From positions 186,001 to 250,000 of the forward strand of contig JAEWAK010000027.1 of the NCBI GenBank assembly GCA_023391695.1: a stretch of DNA of 64,000 nucleotides, written 5' to 3'. Below are positions 15,351 through 24,743 of the stretch, piece by piece. Positions within the stretch are counted from its first letter, which is position 1. Every line of letters starts with the position of its first letter. Position numbers and translations under genes: made by a program. This stretch comes from Bacillota bacterium (GTDB lineage Bacteria; Bacillota; Clostridia; Lachnospirales; Lachnospiraceae). A model generated the notes under the pieces. That model saw only the letters and a list, made by a program, of their open reading frames with translations, searched no databases and was not told the origin of the DNA.

Positions 15351-16661
15351 TTAATTTACTACGGCATTGATTAAGGACTTTCCGTCTGATTGTACAATAC
15401 GGATTTCAGTTTGTAAAGCATTTTTAATATCCTCTACGGTAATGTCATCCAATAATACATCCTCGCCGTCCCGTAACAGAACATCAGGCAATATCAAATA
15501 ATCACCTAATTCTTTTCCTTTTAACTGGGCCATAATGTCCTGTCCTGTCAGTAATCCAGCTACTGTAATATCCGTTCCGAAAAATTCATTGATGATAGTA
15601 TATACGGTTGTATGGATATTAGGATATCTATGGCTTATCTGTTCCATTAAATTTTTAAGAATAGGTGCTGCAAGTACACCGGTTGCCAATGATACGGATT
15701 TCCTTCGATTATCACCTTCCACGGTTTTAATATATTCTTCAAATTCGTCCACTAAGGAACGGACCATACCAACTCCATTCTCAATCTGTAAATACCCTTC
15801 ATAATTATCTGCTCGGGGTATCACAAGGCCGGCGGTGATATACCACTCATCACTTGCATGTATAAAACGGGTTCCGTATTCATTATATAGAAATTCCTGC
15901 CAATGGTGAACAATATCTAATACTTCTCCGGCATCCTTTTTCATAAACTTATCCAAATGGCTTAAATTATCACGGTATTTTGTCAGACCTACGGGCACCA
16001 CGGATACACTCTGCATATGGGGAATATAGGCTGACAGATCCCGGATGGTATTCTTTAGTTCCTCACCGTCATTCACGCCCTTACAGAGGACGATCTGCCC
16101 GTTCATGGTGATCCCGGCATCGTAAAGCCTTTTAATTTTATCCAGAGCAGCCCCTGCAAACCGATTATGGAGCATCTTACAGCGGAGTTCTTTATTGGTG
16201 GTATGGATGGATATATTAATCGGTGACAATTTATAAAATATAATGCGGTCAATATCCTCCTCAGACATATTTGTTAACGTAATATAATTACCCTGTAAAA
16301 AGGATAATCTTGCATCATCATCTTTAAAATATAAAGTTTCTCTCATTCCCGGAGGCATCTGGTCTATAAAACAGAACATACATTTGTTTCTGCAGGAACG
16401 GTAAGAATCCATTAAACCCTCTTCAAATTCTATTCCTAAATCTTCTTCGTATTCTTTTTCTATTTCTACTTCCCATTCTTCACCATCCGGTTTCCGAATC
16501 AGCAATTCCAAATATTCGTCATTGACCGCATAATGATAGTCAAAAACGTCTTTTATCTCTTTCTCATTGATGCGCAGCAGCCGGTCACCGGGTTCTATTT
16601 CCATTTCTTCGGCGATACTCCCGGCTGATACACTTTTAATGAGATGACCTTTTTTGTTCAT
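15351..16661 (-). CDS. DUF512 radical SAM protein with N-terminal PDZ-like domain
   Basis: A 436-aa protein. An N-terminal PDZ-like fold (about 1-70, GDRLLRINEKEIKD) is followed by a radical SAM core with CRNKCMFC (CX3CX2C, near residue 90) and a C-terminal DUF512 domain. It belongs to a family almost always found next to der in Firmicutes, with no established reaction. It opens the operon that continues with der, plsY and gpsA and has a good promoter just upstream. Confidence 0.9.
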   Translation of the reverse strand: MNKKGHLIKSVSAGSIAEEMEIEPGDRLLRINEKEIKDVFDYHYAVNDEYLELLIRKPDGEEWEVEIEKEYEEDLGIEFEEGLMDSYRSCRNKCMFCFIDQMPPGMRETLYFKDDDARLSFLQGNYITLTNMSEEDIDRIIFYKLSPINISIHTTNKELRCKMLHNRFAGAALDKIKRLYDAGITMNGQIVLCKGVNDGEELKNTIRDLSAYIPHMQSVSVVPVGLTKYRDNLSHLDKFMKKDAGEVLDIVHHWQEFLYNEYGTRFIHASDEWYITAGLVIPRADNYEGYLQIENGVGMVRSLVDEFEEYIKTVEGDNRRKSVSLATGVLAAPILKNLMEQISHRYPNIHTTVYTIINEFFGTDITVAGLLTGQDIMAQLKGKELGDYLILPDVLLRDGEDVLLDDITVEDIKNALQTEIRIVQSDGKSLINAVVN

Positions 16662-16694
16662 TTAAATCTTGTCCTCTCTGGTTTTTACCCTATT

Positions 16695-16723
16695 AGTATA
16701 GCAGTTGTGTTTAAAATTATCAA
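16695..16723 (-). promoter_or_regulatory. Promoter of the DUF512-der-plsY-gpsA operon
   Basis: A -35 TTGATA (16718-16723) and a -10 TATACT (16695-16700) with a 17-bp spacer on the minus strand, about 34 bp before the start codon. Confidence 0.8.
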
Positions 16724-16970
16724 ATAAATTTTGCTGTTGGGTTGGGCTATCAATGGCTTTTTAGCATTTGACGATATAGCTTGGCACCTTCACTCAAAAT
16801 ATGTCAACTGCAATATCAGCTTACTTACAAATATCAGAATCCACCTTGCCTGTTCCACAATAACGTTATCTTCCGGCCGGTTGACATAATAATCAAATCA
16901 GCAGATTACCTGACGGTACTTCTGTAAGACCTTAAAAGTTATAGAAAGATTGAATATAAAGATAAAGGAA
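16724..16970. other. Non-coding gap, possible coding remnant
   Basis: No credible gene. On the minus strand a stop-free stretch of about 35 codons (near 16785-16890, containing NRPEDNVIVEQA) looks protein-like but has no start and is cut by stops on both sides. It may be a decayed gene fragment. Confidence 0.3.
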
Positions 16971-17015
16971 GAACTAATAATTCGGAAAAGTCCATTATTC
17001 CCGAATTATTAGTTC
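16971..17015 (-). terminator. Large hairpin terminating the glycerate operon
   Basis: A perfect 15-bp inverted repeat (16971-16985 with 17001-17015, GAACTAATAATTCGG) with a 15-nt loop. The minus transcript continues into a U/C-rich tract. It is 84 bp past the glycerate kinase stop. Confidence 0.7.
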
Positions 17016-17098
17016 CTGCTCTACTTTCATATAATAATTTGTATTATCTTTATGCCATTCGTATAAATCATATTATTTTTTTTAAATCATATTATTTC

Positions 17099-18349
17099 TT
17101 ATTTACATAAAACAACCGTGACGTCATTTACATTGGTTCCGGTTGCTCCGGTCATAATTAAACCTTCCACTGCTTCTAGTCCATGATAAGAATCATTATT
17201 ATTCAGTATCTCATCGAGGTCCATACCAAGCCGGCTTAATTCGTCCAGAGTATCGCCGTCTACCATGCCTCCGGCAGCATCAGTGGGGCCGTCGGTACCA
17301 TCGGAGCCCAAAGAAAAGATTAAAGTATCTTTCATTCCTGCAATTCCCTTTGCTGCTGCCAAAGCCAGCTCCTGGTTTCTTCCTCCTAAACCGGTACCCT
17401 GAATTTTAACGGTAGTTTCTCCTCCTGCGATAAAAGCACAAGGTGCCTTGATCCCGAAAAAGGCATTATTACGGACTTCCCTTGCCATGGAAGATAAAAA
17501 TTTACCGGCTTCTTTCGCTTCACACTCCAGGGTTGAAGATAAAACATAAGGGGTATATCCAAGTTTCTGCGCATTTTCAGCTGCTGCTTTACATAATTCG
17601 CTGACACTTCCGGTAATGACGGTTTTTACATTATCAAGTTCTTTTGGGGTTTCTTTGTTTAAAACCTTCAAAATAGCTTCAGTAAATTGCAGGTTGTATT
17701 TCTTAATTATATTTTTTACATCCATAATGGTAGAACTATCCGGATAAGCCGGTCCGGAAGCGATGGAATCTAACCGGTCACCGATAACATCGGACAAAAC
17801 GATGGAATAAACTTTAGCAGGTGTACAAAGAGACGCAAATTTTCCTCCTTTTACATCGGATAGATGCTTGCGGATGGTATTTATTTCAACTATGTTGGCA
17901 CCGCTCTTAAGTAAATCACCGGTAACTTTCTTAATATCCTCTAAATTAATGCCCTTTGCAGGTTTCTCAAATAATGCGGAACCGCCGCCGGATACCAAAA
18001 ATACAACATGGTCCTCATTTGTTAACCCCCTGACGGCTTCGATTGCACGAACCGTACCCAATACTGAGTTTTCGTCCGGTACCGGATGACCTGCTTCAAT
18101 AATTTCGAACCCTTCAATATCCCCCATAGAGTGATGGTACTTCGTAACTACGACTCCTTTTTTAATGGAAGACCCTAATATGTTTTTTGCAGCTTTCGCC
18201 ATAGTCCAGGCAGCCTTACCAATGGATATTACAATGATATCGCCAGAAAATGATTTATCTGCAAGTGCTTTTTCCACTGCTGTTTGAGGAAGTACACTTT
18301 TAATAGATTCCTCAATGATTTTTTGTGCCTCATTTTGTATCTGCCCCAA
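17099..18349 (-). CDS. Glycerate 2-kinase (MOFRL family)
   Basis: Phosphorylates D-glycerate to 2-phosphoglycerate, feeding glycolysis. The 416-aa protein has an N-terminal DUF4147 domain (GKAAWTMAKAA, then VSGGGSALFEKP) and a C-terminal MOFRL domain (GGETTVKIQGTGLGGRNQE, SDGTDGPTDAAGG). The start is a TTG with GGAGG seven bases before it. It is the last gene of a four-gene operon with GntR, GarR and an isomerase, and the strong hairpin at 16971-17015 follows. Together they turn tartronate semialdehyde or hydroxypyruvate into a glycolytic intermediate. Confidence 0.92.
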   Translation of the reverse strand: MGQIQNEAQKIIEESIKSVLPQTAVEKALADKSFSGDIIVISIGKAAWTMAKAAKNILGSSIKKGVVVTKYHHSMGDIEGFEIIEAGHPVPDENSVLGTVRAIEAVRGLTNEDHVVFLVSGGGSALFEKPAKGINLEDIKKVTGDLLKSGANIVEINTIRKHLSDVKGGKFASLCTPAKVYSIVLSDVIGDRLDSIASGPAYPDSSTIMDVKNIIKKYNLQFTEAILKVLNKETPKELDNVKTVITGSVSELCKAAAENAQKLGYTPYVLSSTLECEAKEAGKFLSSMAREVRNNAFFGIKAPCAFIAGGETTVKIQGTGLGGRNQELALAAAKGIAGMKDTLIFSLGSDGTDGPTDAAGGMVDGDTLDELSRLGMDLDEILNNNDSYHGLEAVEGLIMTGATGTNVNDVTVVLCK

Positions 18350-18367
18350 GTTTATCCCTCCTGGTAA

Positions 18368-19270
18368 TTAATCCTCTAAAAGAGCCCATGCCCTGTTAAT
18401 CACACGTTTTGTATTCGTCAGTATAATATCTCCTTCTTCCTCTCCCCAGGGTTTTACTTCCAGGGAAAGGACATAGGGATTCTCTTTTATAAAGAATCCT
18501 TCTTCTCTTAATATCTTAAAGAAATCCAAAAGCTCCATAGTATCATTGGCACTGTTTGAGAAACCAAATCTTGGATGCATATCCCCATAGGCTTCACAGT
18601 CCGGTTTAACCACGGCATTGCCGATGTGAAGATGTGTAATATAATTCCTTAAAGTCTGAATAACAAACCTGCTGTTTTCGTAAGTGGTAGGAAAATGGGA
18701 TAAATCTACCAGGAGTCCGAAATTATTGCAGACCGTTCTCATATCTGCCGCAAATCTGGCAGCATAAGGTGCAGGTCCGATCAGAGCTTTCTTATCCATA
18801 TCAAAGTCAAATACTTCTAAATTTACCTGCATATTTTTTTTCGCTGCATAGTCACATACCGCTTTCGTTGTTTTAAGCAGTTGTGCATAAGCCTGATCTT
18901 TCGTGTCTTCTTCCCATTTACCTGCTAAAAAGGCAATTCCCCTGGCACCCAGATATTCTGCTTCCTCTACTGCTTCCAAAAGAGTAGCTTCGGCTTTTTT
19001 TCTTCCTTCTTCATTTATATCATTCGGATTGAGTCCGGTGGATAAAAGCCTTGGCTGTGCTCCGTAGCAAACCTTTAGATGGGATTGTTCTAATATTTTT
19101 TTTGCTTTCTCCCTGGTCAAATCATCCTTGATCTGGGTAATTTCAATGGCATCGAAAAAATCATCACAAGCTATGGTCTTCAGTGAATCCAGCAAATTAT
19201 AAGTATTTGGCGGATGGCTCATCCATTGTATGGTACCAATTTGAAAAAACTTATGTATGGAATCTTTCAT
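18368..19270 (-). CDS. TIM-barrel sugar isomerase/epimerase (hydroxypyruvate-isomerase-like)
   Basis: A 300-aa AP-endonuclease-2-fold protein. Metal-binding residues are recognisable in VNLEVFDFD, LLVDLSHFPTTY, THLHIGNAV and LSLEVKPWG. Between a tartronate semialdehyde reductase and a glycerate kinase, a hydroxypyruvate-to-tartronate semialdehyde isomerisation or an upstream sugar-acid isomerisation is plausible, but its low similarity to Hyi leaves the substrate open. Its ATG directly abuts the GarR stop (TAAATG), so the two are translationally coupled. Confidence 0.8.
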   Translation of the reverse strand: MKDSIHKFFQIGTIQWMSHPPNTYNLLDSLKTIACDDFFDAIEITQIKDDLTREKAKKILEQSHLKVCYGAQPRLLSTGLNPNDINEEGRKKAEATLLEAVEEAEYLGARGIAFLAGKWEEDTKDQAYAQLLKTTKAVCDYAAKKNMQVNLEVFDFDMDKKALIGPAPYAARFAADMRTVCNNFGLLVDLSHFPTTYENSRFVIQTLRNYITHLHIGNAVVKPDCEAYGDMHPRFGFSNSANDTMELLDFFKILREEGFFIKENPYVLSLEVKPWGEEEGDIILTNTKRVINRAWALLED

Positions 19271-20158
19271 TTATTCACCTCCTATGGGAGTACCCGATAA
19301 CTTGGCATAATATTTTGCTAAAGCGCTGTGGTCATCACTGCCGCAATTCTCCCTGCGAAGCACCTGTAACATTTCCATAACCTGAGCGGTTAATGGCAGC
19401 GGAGCTCCTACCTCATGGCCTGTCTCTATCGCATTATTTAAATCCTTGATATGAAGATCAATTCGAAATCCCGGCGTATAATTCTCTTCTATCATCATTG
19501 GTACTTTCGCGTTCATTACCGTGGAACCTGCAAGTCCTCCTTTAACGGCATTAAAAACCAGTTCAGGGTCTACTCCCGCTTTCTTCGCCAGAGTGAATGC
19601 TTCCGCACACGCAGCTATATTTAAGGCCACAATAATCTGGTTAGCCAGTTTGGTTGTATTACCGGCACCGATCTCACCGCAGTAAACAACGCTGGTGCCC
19701 ATGCTAAGAAGAATATCCTTAACCTCCTCAAATACCTCCTTCCTGCCGCCTGTCATAATTGACAGCGTTCCGTCTATAGCCTTGGGTTCTCCGCCGGATA
19801 CCGGGGCATCCAGCATTTTGATACCTTTTGCAGCACAGGCTTCTTCAATTTCCTGAGATGCCTTCGGAGCTATGGAACTCATATCAATTAATACGGAACC
19901 GGCTCTTGCCCCCTCCAAAACCCCCTCCCTACCTAAAACGGCCTGCTTTACATGAGGGGAATTGGGCAGCATAGTTATAATTACATCACTTTCTTTCGCG
20001 GCCATACTGCATGTATCAGCTCCGGATGCACCTGCACTTACTATTTCTTCCACCGATGCCTGGTTAAGATCGTATACAATTAATTCATAACCTGCTTTTA
20101 GCAGATTCCTGCACATTGGTTTGCCCATAATACCTAATCCGATAAATCCAATTTTCAT
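19271..20158 (-). CDS. garR: Tartronate semialdehyde reductase / 2-hydroxy-3-oxopropionate reductase
   Basis: NAD(P)H-dependent beta-hydroxyacid dehydrogenase of 295 aa that reduces tartronate semialdehyde to D-glycerate. Seen are the N-terminal GLGIMGKPMC dinucleotide motif, the substrate motif DAPVSGGE, the catalytic lysine in GAGNTTKLANQ and a C-terminal KDLNNAIETG helix. The C-terminal part is also found as a decayed copy at 53316-53403. It sits between the GntR regulator (17 bp) and the isomerase (0 bp). Confidence 0.9.
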   Translation of the reverse strand: MKIGFIGLGIMGKPMCRNLLKAGYELIVYDLNQASVEEIVSAGASGADTCSMAAKESDVIITMLPNSPHVKQAVLGREGVLEGARAGSVLIDMSSIAPKASQEIEEACAAKGIKMLDAPVSGGEPKAIDGTLSIMTGGRKEVFEEVKDILLSMGTSVVYCGEIGAGNTTKLANQIIVALNIAACAEAFTLAKKAGVDPELVFNAVKGGLAGSTVMNAKVPMMIEENYTPGFRIDLHIKDLNNAIETGHEVGAPLPLTAQVMEMLQVLRRENCGSDDHSALAKYYAKLSGTPIGGE

Positions 20159-20175
20159 AACAAAACCTCCTGATT

Positions 20176-20850
20176 CTAATCTTGTATTTCCCGATTATAT
20201 TCAATTATTTTTTCCCGCAAGGACGCGGTACTTCTTTGAAAATGAATATCCATATATACCTTTGCACTTTCTCCGTCTTTTGCTTCTAATGCACCGATTA
20301 TGTCATCATGCTCTTTCCAGCTGCATAAAATCCTGTCTTTTTGAATAGGGACAAAATTATAAATCATCCTCATCCTGCGGTATAACATAGCCAATTGCTC
20401 ATCTAAAATCATATTTTTTGTTATATCCAAAATTTTTTTATGTAATTCAATATCATAGTGACCTGCTTTTTCCGAATTCTCATAAACGCATTCCAAGAAA
20501 TTTCTGTTTATCTGCCTTAATTCGGCCGCATCACTTTCCGTAATATGATTAGCAGCACTATAAGCAGAGAACATTTCCAATACGCTCCTGACTTCATTAA
20601 GTTTAACAACATCATTAATATCTAGGGATGTTACCACAACTCCTCTCCTGGGCCGATATTCCAAAAGACCTTCCGACTGCAGTATACGGAACGCCTCCCG
20701 TACCGGTGTACGACTGACATTCATTTGTCTGCTCAGTACAACCTCTGAGATTTTATCACCGGATTTTAATGTTCTGTTTATAATATTATCTCTTATTCTC
20801 TGGGTCACCATCTCTGCAATGGAGTCCCTGACGATTGCTTTCTCTGCCAC
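20176..20850 (-). CDS. GntR family (FCD domain) transcriptional regulator
   Basis: A 224-aa DNA-binding regulator with a winged helix at the N-terminus (about 10-75, VSRTPVREAFRILQSEGLL) and an FCD ligand domain with metal-binding positions (LHKKILDI, WKEHDDIIGAL). It is read from a GTG with GGAG nine bases before. As the first gene of the glycerate operon it probably autoregulates it, with a sugar acid or glycerate-type effector. A frameshifted relative is at 52261-52963. Confidence 0.88.
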   Translation of the reverse strand: MAEKAIVRDSIAEMVTQRIRDNIINRTLKSGDKISEVVLSRQMNVSRTPVREAFRILQSEGLLEYRPRRGVVVTSLDINDVVKLNEVRSVLEMFSAYSAANHITESDAAELRQINRNFLECVYENSEKAGHYDIELHKKILDITKNMILDEQLAMLYRRMRMIYNFVPIQKDRILCSWKEHDDIIGALEAKDGESAKVYMDIHFQRSTASLREKIIEYNREIQD

Positions 20851-20906
20851 TTCTCATATCTCCTGTTTTTTTCTTTTCCCATCTATTAAATGTACTTTTT
20901 AAAAAC

Positions 20907-20922
20907 GATTAATTAACTAATC
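20907..20922. promoter_or_regulatory. Near-palindrome upstream of the GntR-garR operon
   Basis: GATTAATTAACTAATC, a 16-bp near-perfect palindrome 57 bp before the GntR start. Its position fits an autoregulatory operator, but the sequence is AT-rich and could arise by chance. Confidence 0.4.
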
Positions 20923-21080
20923 TGGTAAAGCATTAATATAATATAAGTTTTACAGGCAATAGAAATGCTGCAATATAAGTAGATCAAATATAATGGTTCC
21001 GTACATCCGGAAAAGAGTATAACTTTGGAAAAGACTAACAATTTATGATTTCAAACGGCTCTAAGGCTTAAATATGAATT

Positions 21081-23360
21081 TTATTTCTTTTTATTCAATT
21101 CATCAAGTATGTTTTGCAGCTCTTTCATAGTAACTGTTCCGTTACTAAAACTGATAGAACCGCGGATCGGCATAAATTTCATCATAGCTATTATCATTTC
21201 CTTGGATAACGCTTCCGATGCGGCCGGATTATCCTTCTCCGAATCCGCAGAGAATAATACACTGCCTTTCATTAGTTCATCGATATACGGTTTCGCTTTA
21301 TCGTCTTCCATCATATCCCCGATTGTCGTATCCAGGGTATAAACAAAAGGCAGCTTAACCGTGGACTCTACTCTGATCTCTTTCGCACAGACTATAGCTC
21401 TTGAGGATTTTCCGATCATAATTCTAAAATTCCCTGTTTCTACATGCCAATCATGAATTTCCGTATTCCAGTAAGCAAATGCTCTTTTTCCTAATTCAAA
21501 CACCGCTGTCTTCGTTTCCCCCGGCTGCAATTCCACTTTGGCAAATTCCCTTAACTCCTTCTCAGGACGAATTACCGCACTCTCTAGATCAGAAACATAT
21601 AACTGTACCACTTCTTTTCCCGCCATGGAACCGGTATTGGTCACATCAACGGAAACTTTGACCGTTTCCTGATCCGTTATACTTTCTCTGCTTACCGTCA
21701 GATTGGAATAAGCAAAAGTAGTATAGCTTAAACCATGTCCAAACGGGAAAAGCACGTCCATTTTCTTCTTGTCATAATAACGGTATCCTACAAATATTCC
21801 TTCCCGGTATTCCACTTTATCCTTCTCTCCGGGATAAAACAGATAAGACGGGTTATCTTCTAACTTAAGTGGGAAAGTTTCGGGAAGTTTAGCGCTTGGA
21901 TTTATCTTTCCGAACAGTATATCAACACAGGCTCCGCCTACCGCCTGGCCGCTTAGATATACCTCCAGGATACCTTTTACCTCATTTACCCAAGGCATCT
22001 CCACAGGGGATCCATTATGCAGTACAACCACAGTATTTGGCTGGACCCCTGCAACTCTTTTAATTAATTCGTTCTGGGAATCCGGCATTCTCATATGACT
22101 GCGGTCAAAGCCCTCGGATTCAAATGCATCCGGAAGCCCGGCAAATATCACAGCTGTTTTAGCCTTCTTAGCAGCTTCTACCGCTTCTTCCATCAATTTT
22201 TCGTCTATTTCATCTTTCTCATCCAAAAAGCCCTGTGCAAATGTTACATTCGGCATAGAAGATGCCGCCTCACAGGCGGAAGTTATTTTATGGCTGTTGA
22301 TATGGGAACTGCCGCCGCCCTGATACCTTGGTTTTTTCGCATATTTACCGATAAATACGATGTCCTCCTTCTCATTTAGCGGGAGAATTTGTTCATTCTT
22401 TAATAAAACAATGGTTTCCTGTGCAATTCTTCTGGCTGTTTCATGATCTTTATCCCTGTCAAATATTGCGTTCTTATCCCGGTTTTCCTCATAGCGGTAA
22501 ACCATATTCAAAATTCTCTCGCAGGCCCGGTCAACAACCGGCTCCTCTAAGGTTTTATTCTTAACGGCTTCTACGATTAACCGGTCATTTATACCGGCGG
22601 AAGACGGCATTTCCAGATCGAGCCCGGCTGCAAGGTCCCTTACACGTGCATTTACCGCCCCCCAATCACTCATCACATAGCCGTCAAAGCCCCACTCATC
22701 ACGCAGAACCTTTGTTAAATAGGTATCGTTTTCCGCGGCGTAAACACCGTTTATTCTGTTATAGGAACACATAACGGTCCATGGTTTCTGTTTTGTTACG
22801 GCCCCTTCAAATGCTGCCAGATATATCTCACGCAGAGTCCTTTCATCCACTTCCGATGAGGATGACATCCTTCTTGTTTCCTGGTTATTGGCCAGAAAAT
22901 GTTTTATACTAGTGCCTACATTCTTACTTTGGACTCCCTGAATCAAGGCCCCCGCCATTTCCGTAGCTACATAGGGATCTTCAGAATAATATTCAAAATT
23001 TCTTCCGCATAAGGGGGAACGTTTAATATTCACAGCCGGTCCTAAAATAATGCTTACCCCTTCCGCCTGGCATTCATTTCCCAGAGTTTCACCCATCTCC
23101 TGAATCAACTCACGGTTAAAAGAAGCTGCTGTTGCGCAGCCCGCCGGAAAACACACCGCTTTAATACTGTCATTGATCCCGAGATGATCCCCTTCCTCCG
23201 CCTGTTTTCTGAGTCCATGAGGTCCGTCCGATACCATGACAGCGGGAACCCCCAGCCTTTCCACCGCTTTCGTATGCCAGAAGTCTGCTCCGGAACACAG
23301 AGATGCCTTTTCTTCTAACGTCATTTCAGCAATTATTTCTCTGATTTTTTCAATTGTCAT
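21081..23360 (-). CDS. GH3 beta-glycosidase (beta-glucosidase-like)
   Basis: Cytoplasmic glycoside hydrolase family 3 enzyme, about 759 aa with no signal peptide. The N-terminal GH3 domain carries the KH motif (153-154) and the nucleophile Asp232 in VMSDWGAV. The C-terminal domain has GFDRSHMRMP with the likely acid/base region, followed by a fibronectin-III-like domain (about 560-640) and an extra C-terminal tail of about 100 residues seen in clostridial GH3 enzymes. The ATG at 23358-23360, six bases after GGAGG, is preferred over one four codons upstream. It may act on glucosides, xylosides or arabinosides; sequence does not settle this. It is separated by a hairpin-rich gap from the operon upstream. 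Confidence 0.9.
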   Translation of the reverse strand: MTIEKIREIIAEMTLEEKASLCSGADFWHTKAVERLGVPAVMVSDGPHGLRKQAEEGDHLGINDSIKAVCFPAGCATAASFNRELIQEMGETLGNECQAEGVSIILGPAVNIKRSPLCGRNFEYYSEDPYVATEMAGALIQGVQSKNVGTSIKHFLANNQETRRMSSSSEVDERTLREIYLAAFEGAVTKQKPWTVMCSYNRINGVYAAENDTYLTKVLRDEWGFDGYVMSDWGAVNARVRDLAAGLDLEMPSSAGINDRLIVEAVKNKTLEEPVVDRACERILNMVYRYEENRDKNAIFDRDKDHETARRIAQETIVLLKNEQILPLNEKEDIVFIGKYAKKPRYQGGGSSHINSHKITSACEAASSMPNVTFAQGFLDEKDEIDEKLMEEAVEAAKKAKTAVIFAGLPDAFESEGFDRSHMRMPDSQNELIKRVAGVQPNTVVVLHNGSPVEMPWVNEVKGILEVYLSGQAVGGACVDILFGKINPSAKLPETFPLKLEDNPSYLFYPGEKDKVEYREGIFVGYRYYDKKKMDVLFPFGHGLSYTTFAYSNLTVSRESITDQETVKVSVDVTNTGSMAGKEVVQLYVSDLESAVIRPEKELREFAKVELQPGETKTAVFELGKRAFAYWNTEIHDWHVETGNFRIMIGKSSRAIVCAKEIRVESTVKLPFVYTLDTTIGDMMEDDKAKPYIDELMKGSVLFSADSEKDNPAASEALSKEMIIAMMKFMPIRGSISFSNGTVTMKELQNILDELNKKK

Positions 23361-23375
23361 TTTAACCTCCATTCT

Positions 23376-23523
23376 TGCGCACGCTCTTTGTGCATATCAA
23401 GTTTGTGGTGCGCAAGCACAAACTTGCGGTTGAAAAATTTATTTTTCAACCTAACTCCCATCTGTGCGCTCTGGCGCACGTACAAATCAGGATGTTGAAA
23501 AAACTGCTTTTGTTTTTTCAACC
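23376..23523. repeat. Cluster of nested inverted repeats in the GH3 leader
   Basis: This part of the 23361-23739 gap holds several perfect inverted repeats: TTGCGCAC/GTGCGCAA, AAGTTTGTG/CACAAACTT, GGTTGAAAAA/TTTTTCAACC and GTTGAAAAAAC/GTTTTTTCAAC (23494-23504 with 23512-23522). The motif TTTTTCAACCTA occurs twice. A related sequence is at 40573-40614. It resembles a degenerate dispersed REP-like element. Beyond it, to 23739, the DNA is AT-rich with no gene. Confidence 0.6.
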
Positions 23524-23739
23524 TATCAACTCCTTATAATTTTTTACTATTATACAGACCATTGCGAAACGATATCTTTTTCTGAATATACTATACAATA
23601 ATTCTGTTTCACAACTACTTATTTACTATTATAAATGAATGACCAGATAAATTAAAGACCTGAGCACCTTTAACTAAGTAATCTGAATTACTTCATACTA
23701 TATAATAACCGGAATATATAATGACCGGATAAAATTGCT

Positions 23740-24705
23740 TTATTTATTTATAACGTTAACCGGTGTGCCTTCGATAAATGCTTCCAAATTATTAACGGCA
23801 ATATCCATCAACCGGGCTCTTGCCTCTTTTGTAGCCCATGATATATGAGGCGTAATCAGGCAATTCTTTGCGCTGAATAACGGGTTATCCATTTCCGGTG
23901 GTTCGGCCGACAGTACATCTAAGCCTGCCCCGGCAATCATTTCTTTATTAAGCGCATCAGCCAGATCCTCATCCACGATCAGCGGCCCCCTAGATGTATT
24001 GATAATAAATGCTGTTTTCTTCATTTTATTTAAGTTTTCTTTATTAATGGTACCTTTTGTTTCTGGAAATAAGGGGCAGTGTAGACTAACAATATCGGAT
24101 TCCTTGAGGAGTTCATTCAGTTCAACCCACTTAAAGCTGTCACTGTTTTCTCTGCTTCCCTGATTCCGGTCATATGCCAGCACTTTCATGCCAAACGCTT
24201 GTGCAATCCCCGCAACTTGCTGTCCAATACGGCCAAACCCAACAATACCCAACGTTTTCCCTGCCAGTTCAATAAGAGGAAAATTCCAGAAGCAGAAATC
24301 ACTGCTTTTCGACCAATCGCCTCGGTAAACAGCGTCGCTGTGAGCCTGTACATGCTGGCATAGTTCCAGCACCAAAGCAAACGTCATTTGTGCAACGGAA
24401 TAGGTACCATACGTTGGTATGTTTGTTACCGTAATGTTCTTTTCTTTTGCCGCCTGTATATCTACAACATTATATCCGGTAGCCAGGACACCAACGTATT
24501 TTATGTTCGGCGCGTTTTCAAATGTTTCTTTTGTTAATGGAGTCTTATTGGTATATACTATCTCGGCGTCACCGATCCTCTCAAGAATCTTTTCAGCCGG
24601 TGTACGTTCATATACAGTTAAATCCCCTAACAGCTCCACTCCTTCCCAGGACAGATCTCCGGGGTTTAACGTATAGCCGTCCAATACTACAATCTTCATA
24701 TTCAT
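23740..24705 (-). CDS. D-2-hydroxyacid dehydrogenase (glycerate/hydroxypyruvate-type)
   Basis: NAD-dependent dehydrogenase of 321 aa: the GFGRIGQQVAGIAQAFG nucleotide motif, an Arg in NTSRGPL, a Glu in DVLSAEPP and a catalytic His in TPHISWAT. It most resembles glycerate dehydrogenase (hydroxypyruvate reductase). It is the last gene of the ABC-importer/GHL6 operon, 38 bp after the metallo-hydrolase. It could reduce hydroxypyruvate or another 2-keto acid formed from the imported glycan, and D-glycerate could then pass to the kinase at 17099. The second ATG (24698-24700) has slightly better ribosome-site spacing. Confidence 0.88.
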   Translation of the reverse strand: MNMKIVVLDGYTLNPGDLSWEGVELLGDLTVYERTPAEKILERIGDAEIVYTNKTPLTKETFENAPNIKYVGVLATGYNVVDIQAAKEKNITVTNIPTYGTYSVAQMTFALVLELCQHVQAHSDAVYRGDWSKSSDFCFWNFPLIELAGKTLGIVGFGRIGQQVAGIAQAFGMKVLAYDRNQGSRENSDSFKWVELNELLKESDIVSLHCPLFPETKGTINKENLNKMKKTAFIINTSRGPLIVDEDLADALNKEMIAGAGLDVLSAEPPEMDNPLFSAKNCLITPHISWATKEARARLMDIAVNNLEAFIEGTPVNVINK

Positions 24706-24743
24706 TACTCCTCCGCTTTTCGTCTTATTTATGAACTTGCCTT

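Noticed and set aside
16785..16890. Small minus-strand protein containing NRPEDNVIVEQA
   Set aside because: No start codon with a ribosome site and bounded by stops; kept only as a possible remnant.
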